Source: JAPWJZ01 sp038247245 (lineage in GTDB: Bacteria > Pseudomonadota > Alphaproteobacteria > Micavibrionales > UBA2020). From it: a stretch of 27,262 nt of DNA. Location of the stretch: positions 1 through 27,262 of the forward strand of contig JBBRVE010000033.1 of NCBI GenBank assembly GCA_038247245.1, written 5' to 3'. Shown here piece by piece: positions 22,593 through 27,262 of the stretch (position 1 is the first letter of the stretch; every line of letters starts with the position of its first letter). A model generated the notes under the pieces. It was not told the origin of the DNA. It worked only from the letters and a program-made list of their open reading frames with translations, and did no database searches. The translations under genes were made by a program, and so were the position numbers.

Positions 22593-23471
22593 TTACATTT
22601 TGGCCGCGCCGGACAGATGCGCCACGACCGCGCCGTATTCGGAGGAAATTTCCATCCGCACGGGGACAACGGGGCCTTTTTCTTCAAGACGTGCGAACCA
22701 GATGGTCGGCAGTTTCTTGCGGGCTTCGGTGTGGCTCTGGACGGCCATCCAGCCGCGTTCCTTGTCCTTGGGCTTGAAGCCCGCGACAGGTTCCACCTTC
22801 AGCGTGCAGCGCAGCGCGGTTCCCGAGAATTTGGAATATTCACTTTTCGCCAGCACTTCGCTGCCGTCATCGGTCAGGTTGATGTTGAAGCGGCGCTTGC
22901 CGTCGAATACGGGGAACGAACCTTCGCATTTTTCGGTATTTTTTGCGTTTTGCATCATCAGAAGCGCGCCGGTCAGCATGTCGACCGCGTCTTTGGCGAG
23001 GTCTTTTTTCGGCTCGTTGTTCACGACGATCTTTTCGCCCGACTGCGTGGTGGTCTTCAGCAGGTTGCCCTTGGGATCATACTGCATTTCCGTCATTTTG
23101 AGCGATTTGCGCCAGCTGGAGCTGGAGGTGGAGATCGAGGGGATCAACACGCCGCCTTCGCTGTGGCCGGATGTTTTATACTGTGCTTCCCACGGGAACA
23201 TGCTGCCGATGAAGCCGTCGGTTTCGGCCTTCAGGCCGATATCGTAGGCTTCTTTGGTCAGGTCGAGTTCGAGGTTCGCATTCAGCGCTTTCAGGCCGCC
23301 GGCATAAACGGCATAGCGCAGCCCGAGTTTCTTCGGCTCCATCACGTCATAGCGCAGCGCGACGTTTTCGTAGTAGGGCTTGTAGCCTTCCTGTGCCTGT
23401 GCAGCGCCGGATGCGCCGATGACGGCGGCAACCGCGAGGGAAAGTGCAGTCTTGTAAAATCCGTGTGCCAT
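22593..23471 (-). CDS. DUF3108 family exported protein
   Basis: Protein of 292 residues. The signal peptide runs through HGFYKTALSLAVAAVIGASG with cleavage near AAQAQ. The mature part fits DUF3108 (PF11306): a YAVYAGGLKALNANLEL strand pair, TDGFIGSMFPWEAQY, a SWRKSLKMTEMQYDPKGNL segment, and a GxRRFNINL strand in the second half. Such proteins are periplasmic and of unknown role, often said to be a lipocalin-like beta structure. I chose the ATG with AAAGG six bases upstream over an in-frame TTG two codons earlier. It is monocistronic: a dyad lies upstream and a terminator downstream. Confidence 0.85.
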   Translation of the reverse strand: MAHGFYKTALSLAVAAVIGASGAAQAQEGYKPYYENVALRYDVMEPKKLGLRYAVYAGGLKALNANLELDLTKEAYDIGLKAETDGFIGSMFPWEAQYKTSGHSEGGVLIPSISTSSSSWRKSLKMTEMQYDPKGNLLKTTTQSGEKIVVNNEPKKDLAKDAVDMLTGALLMMQNAKNTEKCEGSFPVFDGKRRFNINLTDDGSEVLAKSEYSKFSGTALRCTLKVEPVAGFKPKDKERGWMAVQSHTEARKKLPTIWFARLEEKGPVVPVRMEISSEYGAVVAHLSGAAKM

Positions 23472-23492
23472 TTTCAACCTTTCAGCCGGTGG

Positions 23493-23511
23493 TTCGTATT
23501 ATTGATACGAA
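23493..23511. promoter_or_regulatory. TTCGTAT/ATACGAA dyad upstream of DUF3108 gene
   Basis: Perfect 7-bp arms around a 5-bp centre, located 22 nt upstream of the start codon. This could be an operator or a 5'-UTR hairpin; there is no U-tract to make it a terminator. Confidence 0.45.
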
Positions 23512-23727
23512 GGCGGCGGTCATATCATGCGGTAGTCAGGAACGTGCGGTCTTTCAAAGTAACTAACGAATATTCGCTAAAAAAATCAAGTATTTAAAGC
23601 GCCACCTGCCTTGAGCAGCTATTAAACAATATGCAATATGCAGGCCGGAAAATCCAGCTTTGCAGGGTCACTCTTTGTTGCAGATGGTTACAGGAGAATG
23701 ACGCACAGTTTCAGACACTTAAGCAAT

Positions 23728-23801
23728 GTCATCCTGAGCGCAGCGAAGGATCTCCCTTGCGCGCGGAATGAGGGGAGATCCTTCGCTGCGCTCAGGATGA
23801 C
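23728..23801. repeat. 29-bp perfect inverted repeat (REP/MITE-like hairpin)
   Basis: The left arm (23728-23756), starting GTCATCCTGAGCGCAGCGAA, and the right arm (23773-23801) are exact reverse complements over 29 bases, separated by 16 bp. The core resembles a repeat I remember as scattered in intergenic regions of many bacterial genomes, often as paired palindromes. The transcript would form a very stable hairpin behind the small gene at 23817 (minus strand), where it could protect or end the mRNA. Only one copy is in this window. Confidence 0.85.
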
Positions 23802-23816
23802 AGGAAGGGAGGAAGT

Positions 23817-24107
23817 TTATTCCCCCTTTATCTCGCACTTGCCAGACTGTAGCGAAGCCTTGCGGCGGCGGATGGCGTCGCCGGGGCGGAGGTTGAGTTT
23901 CGGTTCGGTCTCGGTCGTGAAGGACAGCAACTTCACTTCCTCCACCAGCATGACCACGAATTCATCGACCTCGGAAACAGACGCGACAACCGCCTGTTCG
24001 CCAATCGCATCGCGCTTGCCGCGCTTCTGCGTCGGCTCCGCCAGCAGCGGTTCTTTCCACCGGATCACATCACCGGCTTTGGGGGAGGGGCAGGGTTTCC
24101 ATGACAT
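23817..24107 (-). CDS. Hypothetical soluble protein, 96 residues
   Basis: Protein of 96 residues without signal peptide or membrane helix. It opens SWKPCPSPKAGDVIRWKEPL and includes RDAIGEQAVVASVSEVDEFV, a pattern of strands and Gly turns that looks like a small beta-barrel binding fold, and ends in a basic stretch (DAIRRRKASLQSGKCEIKGE). I do not recognise the family. Third codon positions fit the genome, unlike the AT-rich gene just upstream. It starts 22 nt after that gene on the same strand, so it may belong to the purA transcript. The 29-bp hairpin follows 16 nt after its stop. Confidence 0.6.
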   Translation of the reverse strand: MSWKPCPSPKAGDVIRWKEPLLAEPTQKRGKRDAIGEQAVVASVSEVDEFVVMLVEEVKLLSFTTETEPKLNLRPGDAIRRRKASLQSGKCEIKGE

Positions 24108-24129
24108 TCTAGTTTCTACTCTCTAAATA

Positions 24130-24402
24130 TTAGTTGAAGCATTTGGTAGCAGGGCTATGACACACTGCTGTTGTAAATGCTTTTGTTTTATCTGAAATTC
24201 TGCCGCATGAGCGATTATCAGAGCACATCGAGACACATGTTTTTAAAGTAGTGCATTCAGAATTCAACAGGCATTTGGGAATGCAAACTTGACTGTCCCT
24301 ATCTAATGCTAACAGATAAAAACCAAGTAGAGCTATAATCCCTGCAATTCCGATAAAGGTTTTCTTTTTTCTAGTAAAAGAAGCCTGCTTCTCGTCACCC
24401 AT
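24130..24402 (-). CDS. AT-rich gene for an 8-Cys membrane-anchored miniprotein
   Basis: Protein of 90 residues. A basic start (ASFTRKKK) and one hydrophobic helix (about 15-33, TFIGIAGIIALLGFYLLAL) are followed by a 57-residue domain with 8 cysteines (CIPKC, SEC, KTC, SMC, RSC, AVC, TKC). The topology puts the Cys domain in the periplasm, where four disulfides could form. The ATG follows the purA TAG without a gap, and AAGGAG and GGGG in the purA end may serve as ribosome binding site. Hand count over 24121-24360 gives about 38% G+C, far below the flanking genes, suggesting foreign or young origin. No family is recognised. Confidence 0.6.
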   Translation of the reverse strand: MGDEKQASFTRKKKTFIGIAGIIALLGFYLLALDRDSQVCIPKCLLNSECTTLKTCVSMCSDNRSCGRISDKTKAFTTAVCHSPATKCFN

Positions 24403-25689
24403 CTACCCCAAAATCTCCTTCACGCGTATAGTATCATCACGCTCCGGACTCGTCGAAATGATGACCGCTTCCACGCCCGTCAATTCCTCCAAGCGGTGGA
24501 TGTATTTCAGCGCCTTTGACGGCAGGTCGGAAAGTTTACGCACGCCGCGCAAGGGTGTCTGCCAGCCGGGCATGGTTTCATAGACGGGCTTTAGTTGCGC
24601 CTGCAAATCTTCCGATGCGGGGATGTAGTCGTAATGCTTGCCGTTGGCGGTGTAGCCGGTGCAGATGCTGACTTCGGGCAGCGTGTCCATCACGTCGAGC
24701 TTCATGAGCGCGATGCCCTTGATGCCGCAGATTTTGACGGCCTGTTTCACCTGCACGGCATCGAACCAGCCGCAGCGGCGGCGGCGGCCTGTCGTCGTGC
24801 CGAATTCATGGCCGAGTTCGGTCAGCGTATCGCCGGTCGCATCGAACAGTTCGGTCGGGAACGGGCCGGAGCCGACGCGCGTGGAATATGCCTTGGTAAT
24901 GCCCAGCACATATCCCATCTGGTCCGCGCCCACGCCCGCGCCGATCGCCGCCTGCGCCGCGATGGTGTTGGACGAGGTGACGTAGGGGTAAGTGCCGTGG
25001 TTGACGTCGAGCATCACGCCCTGCGCGCCTTCGAACAGCACGGTTTTCTTGGCGGTTTTCGCATCATCCAGCACGCGCCAGGCGGGTGCGACATGGGGCA
25101 AAATCTTCGGCGCGACTTCCTGCAGCTGCGCTACCAGTTCCTCGACATTGAACGGCTCCGCGCCGAGGCCTTTGTAAAGCGCGTTGTAATAGAAGGCGAG
25201 TTTTTCAACTTTTGCCTTCAGCGTTTCAGGATGTGCAAGGTCGCACATGCGAAGCGCACGGCGGCCAACGGTGTCTTCGTATGCAGGGCCGATGCCGCGG
25301 CCTGTCGTGCCAATCTTGGCATTGCCGCGCGCTTCCTCCAGCGCCTTATCCAGCGATGCGTTGACGGGCAAGATCAGCGTCGCGCTTTCCGACACAATCA
25401 GGTTATCGGGCGTGATGGTCAGCCCTTGGCCGGTCAGGCGTTCGATTTCCTTCAGCAGCGCCCAAGGGTCAACCACAACGCCGTTGCCGATCACCGACAG
25501 CTTGCCCCGCACAACGCCGGAGGGGAGCAGGTGCAGCTTGTACGTTGTGCCGCCCACGACAAGGGTATGGCCGGCGTTATGCCCGCCCTGAAACCGCACG
25601 ACCACGTCGGCTTCCGCCGCCAGCCAGTCCACGATCTTGCCTTTGCCTTCGTCGCCCCATTGCGAGCCGATGACGGTGATATTTCCCAT
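24403..25689 (-). CDS. purA: Adenylosuccinate synthetase
   Basis: PurA of 428 residues, normal length. It joins IMP and aspartate with GTP to form adenylosuccinate, the first committed step to AMP. The start GNITVIGSQWGDEGKGKIVD holds the GTP-binding loop. GGHNAGHT follows, with the catalytic His, then GTTGRGIGPAYEDT, FEGAQGVMLDVNHGTYPYVT and GTTTGRRRRCGWFD. GAGGGA lies 4 nt before the ATG. It is divergent from lysC across 187 bp, and its TAG abuts the start of the small Cys-rich gene. Confidence 0.98.
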   Translation of the reverse strand: MGNITVIGSQWGDEGKGKIVDWLAAEADVVVRFQGGHNAGHTLVVGGTTYKLHLLPSGVVRGKLSVIGNGVVVDPWALLKEIERLTGQGLTITPDNLIVSESATLILPVNASLDKALEEARGNAKIGTTGRGIGPAYEDTVGRRALRMCDLAHPETLKAKVEKLAFYYNALYKGLGAEPFNVEELVAQLQEVAPKILPHVAPAWRVLDDAKTAKKTVLFEGAQGVMLDVNHGTYPYVTSSNTIAAQAAIGAGVGADQMGYVLGITKAYSTRVGSGPFPTELFDATGDTLTELGHEFGTTTGRRRRCGWFDAVQVKQAVKICGIKGIALMKLDVMDTLPEVSICTGYTANGKHYDYIPASEDLQAQLKPVYETMPGWQTPLRGVRKLSDLPSKALKYIHRLEELTGVEAVIISTSPERDDTIRVKEILG

Positions 25690-25789
25690 AAGTTCCCTCG
25701 TTTGCTGTTACTACATTGGATACCATGCGGGGGCGGGCTGTCGCAGCACGAAAATTTCCTGATTCATCAAAAAGATGAGTCGGATTCCG

Positions 25790-25862
25790 TTGCCAAAATT
25801 GATAGCTTGGTAGAAATAAGAAGCTTTTTGAAAAGCTGAAAAATCGGCCGTGGAAAACGGCC
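25790..25862 (+). promoter_or_regulatory. Candidate lysC promoter and structured leader
   Basis: TTGCCA (25790-25795) and TAGAAA (25811-25816), 15 bp apart, are a weak promoter candidate. Two perfect hairpins follow: AGCTTTT/AAAAGCT (25822-25828 and 25831-25837) and GGCCGT/ACGGCC (25846-25851 and 25857-25862), the second ending 3 nt before a GAGG ribosome binding site for lysC. The structures could control lysC translation. I cannot match them to a known lysine, SAM or other riboswitch. Confidence 0.35.
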
Positions 25863-25876
25863 CGCGAGGCGAGGCT

Positions 25877-27115
25877 ATGGGATTACTGGTTCTGAAATTT
25901 GGCGGCACATCGGTCGCAACCGTTCCTGCTATTGAAAACGTGGCAAACAAGGTGGCTGCCGAAATCGCGCTTGGCCACAAGGTTGCGGTTGTCGTCTCCG
26001 CCATGGCGGGCGTCACCAACCAACTGGTCACCTATTGCACCGCCATCAACCCCCTGTATGACGCGCGCGAATACGATGCGATCGTGGCGTCGGGCGAACA
26101 GGTTACCTCCGGCCTGCTGGCGCTCGCGCTGCACAAGCGCGGCATTGCGGCGCGGTCGTGGCAGGGCTGGCAGGTGCCGATCCTGACCAACGACGTGCAT
26201 GGCAAGGCGCGCATCAAGGGCATCGAAACAGACAATTTGCGGGCAAGCCTTGAACGCGGCGAAGTCGCCGTACTGGCGGGCTTTCAGGGCATGGCGGGCA
26301 ACAACCGCATTGCGACGCTGGGGCGTGGCGGGTCTGATACGTCTGCGGTTGCTGTCGCTGCCGCGCTGAAGGCCGATCGTTGCGATATTTACACCGATGT
26401 CGATGGCGTCTATACCGCCGATCCGCGCATCGTGACGAAGGCAAAGAAAATTCCCAAGATTTCTTATGAAGAAATGCTCGAAATGGCGTCGGTCGGGGCG
26501 AAGGTCTTGCAGACCCGCTCGGTCGAATTGGCGATGAAGGAAAAGGTGCCGGTGCAGGTGCTGTCGAGCTTTGACGGCGCGCTGGGCAGCGACATCCCCG
26601 GAACAATGGTAATGGATGAGGACGAGATCGTGGAACAGGAAGTTGTCAGCGGCGTCACGCACAGCCGCGATGAAGCAAAAGTAACCCTGCGCAACCTGCC
26701 GGACGTGCCGGGCGTGGCGGCGAAGATTTTCGGCGGGCTTGCCGATGCCGCCATCAACGTGGACATGATCGTCCAGAACGTGTCGCCCGACAAGGCGCGC
26801 ACGGATTTGACCTTCACGGTCGGCCGCGCGGATCTGCCCAAGACGCTCGATATTTTGAAAGCAGCCGAGAATGACGGGCTGAAGGGCATTCAGGTTGAAT
26901 CGAGCGCGGATGTGGCAAAGGTTTCCATCATCGGCATCGGGATGAAATCCTATGTCGGTGTCGCATCGAAAATGTTCCAGACGCTGGCCGACAAGGGCAT
27001 CAACATCCAGGTCATCACGACGTCTGAAATTAAAGTCAGCGTGCTGATCTCCGAAGAATACACCGAACTTGCCGTGCGCTCCCTGCACACGGCTTATGGC
27101 CTGGATCAGGCTTAA
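25877..27115 (+). CDS. lysC: Aspartate kinase
   Basis: Monofunctional aspartokinase of 412 residues, making aspartyl phosphate for lysine, threonine, methionine and diaminopimelate synthesis. The kinase domain starts LLVLKFGGTSVATV and contains ASGEQVTSGLLALAL, GRGGSDTSAVAVAAAL and YTDVDGVYTADPRIV. Two ACT domains follow, about 265-335 (LPDVPGVAAKIFGGLADAAI) and 345-412 (GVASKMFQTLADKGINIQVI), typical of enzymes inhibited by lysine and/or threonine. I chose the ATG with GAGG seven bases upstream over an in-frame GTG 27 nt before it. The next gene follows after 8 nt. Confidence 0.97.
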   Translation: MGLLVLKFGGTSVATVPAIENVANKVAAEIALGHKVAVVVSAMAGVTNQLVTYCTAINPLYDAREYDAIVASGEQVTSGLLALALHKRGIAARSWQGWQVPILTNDVHGKARIKGIETDNLRASLERGEVAVLAGFQGMAGNNRIATLGRGGSDTSAVAVAAALKADRCDIYTDVDGVYTADPRIVTKAKKIPKISYEEMLEMASVGAKVLQTRSVELAMKEKVPVQVLSSFDGALGSDIPGTMVMDEDEIVEQEVVSGVTHSRDEAKVTLRNLPDVPGVAAKIFGGLADAAINVDMIVQNVSPDKARTDLTFTVGRADLPKTLDILKAAENDGLKGIQVESSADVAKVSIIGIGMKSYVGVASKMFQTLADKGINIQVITTSEIKVSVLISEEYTELAVRSLHTAYGLDQA

Positions 27116-27123
27116 AGGACGTA

Positions 27124-27262
27124 ATGACCGCCGGACGGAAAACATGGCCGGAAGTGACGACAACCGCAGAGGCGCGGGACCTGAAGTCGTCCGAATTTGT
27201 GGAAGCGCAGATATCCTTCGCCGCCCCGCGCCGCATCATGCAAACCCTGCGCGACCTGATGA
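27124..27262 (+). CDS. ptsP: Start of a probable PEP-protein phosphotransferase (EI-Ntr)
   Basis: Partial gene: 46 residues before the window ends. AAAGGA (27114-27119) overlaps the lysC stop and sits 4 nt before this ATG. The frame reads MTAGRKTWPEV..., ending SFAAPRRIMQTLRDLM, which resembles the APRRLL-x-x-LRDVM segment that opens the GAF domain of alphaproteobacterial PtsP. lysC-ptsP order is common in this class. PtsP phosphorylates NPr in the nitrogen PTS. Only a short segment supports the call. Confidence 0.6.
   Translation, partial: MTAGRKTWPEVTTTAEARDLKSSEFVEAQISFAAPRRIMQTLRDLM

Larger units (their letters stand above)
23472..23816. other. Gene-free stretch of 345 bp
   Basis: No convincing coding sequence lies here. 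It holds the upstream region of the DUF3108 gene with a TTCGTAT/ATACGAA dyad (23493-23511), an AT-rich segment around 23560-23600 likely to carry a promoter for that gene, about 125 bp without visible features, and the 29-bp inverted repeat ending 16 bp before the next gene's stop. Confidence 0.7.

Noticed and set aside
24595..25839. 414-residue plus-strand ORF across purA
   Set aside because: Antisense shadow of purA, whose motifs and length are complete.
25883..27163. 426-residue minus-strand ORF across lysC
   Set aside because: Antisense shadow of lysC; its composition is rich in His, Arg and Asp as usual for such shadows.

Overview
The window is GC-rich chromosomal DNA from an alphaproteobacterium. 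The case rests on an ATP12-type F1-ATPase assembly factor, the gene order rpoA-rplQ-Do protease-rarA-crcB-rluC-ATP12, a MutL that carries the metal-binding endonuclease motif, a BolA/Grx4-type pair, and lysC followed by the start of a ptsP-like gene. A deep branch such as the Rhodospirillales/Micavibrio side is possible, but the sequence alone does not settle it. The core genes are ordinary housekeeping genes; the unfamiliar material lies in the spaces between them. I found no tRNA, rRNA, CRISPR array, insertion sequence or prophage.

Layout. 1-1140: 3' end of rpoA, then rplQ and a strong terminator. 1191-7100 (+): a tightly packed run of periplasmic Do-like protease, rarA, crcB, rluC, a short AsmA-like protein and the ATP12 chaperone, joined by 3-nt gaps or ATGA overlaps. 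7101-9457 (-): mutL and a small membrane protein, facing a YdjM-like membrane hydrolase (9551, +) across a compact divergent promoter. 10283-14328 (-): 5'-nucleotidase, RTX protein and pentapeptide-repeat protein. 14542-15113 (+): bolA and a monothiol glutaredoxin with CGYS in place of CGFS. 15056-17110 (-): Nudix hydrolase, YCII/DGPF protein, an outer-membrane barrel and a 51-residue small protein. 17296-17879 (+): two poorly supported orphan ORFs. 17776-22416 (-): glmU, glmS, a 5-TM Cys-rich protein and a DUF5329 protein, apparently one operon. 22593-24402 (-): DUF3108 protein, a gene-free stretch with a 29-bp perfect inverted repeat, then two small unknown genes directly downstream of purA. 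24403-25689 (-): purA. 25877-27262 (+): lysC and the start of a ptsP-like gene.

How the genes work together. glmU and glmS supply UDP-GlcNAc for the cell wall and LPS, and the two envelope proteins behind them may belong to the same envelope programme (inference). BolA and the glutaredoxin are known partners in Fe-S and iron handling. ATP12 serves F1-ATPase assembly. The most interesting unexplained items are the Cys-rich envelope protein pair behind glmUS, an AT-rich gene for an 8-Cys membrane-anchored miniprotein abutting purA, promoters placed so that mutL and one orphan ORF would be leaderless, and the long hairpin repeat near 23.75 kb. None of these is proven to be a new system.
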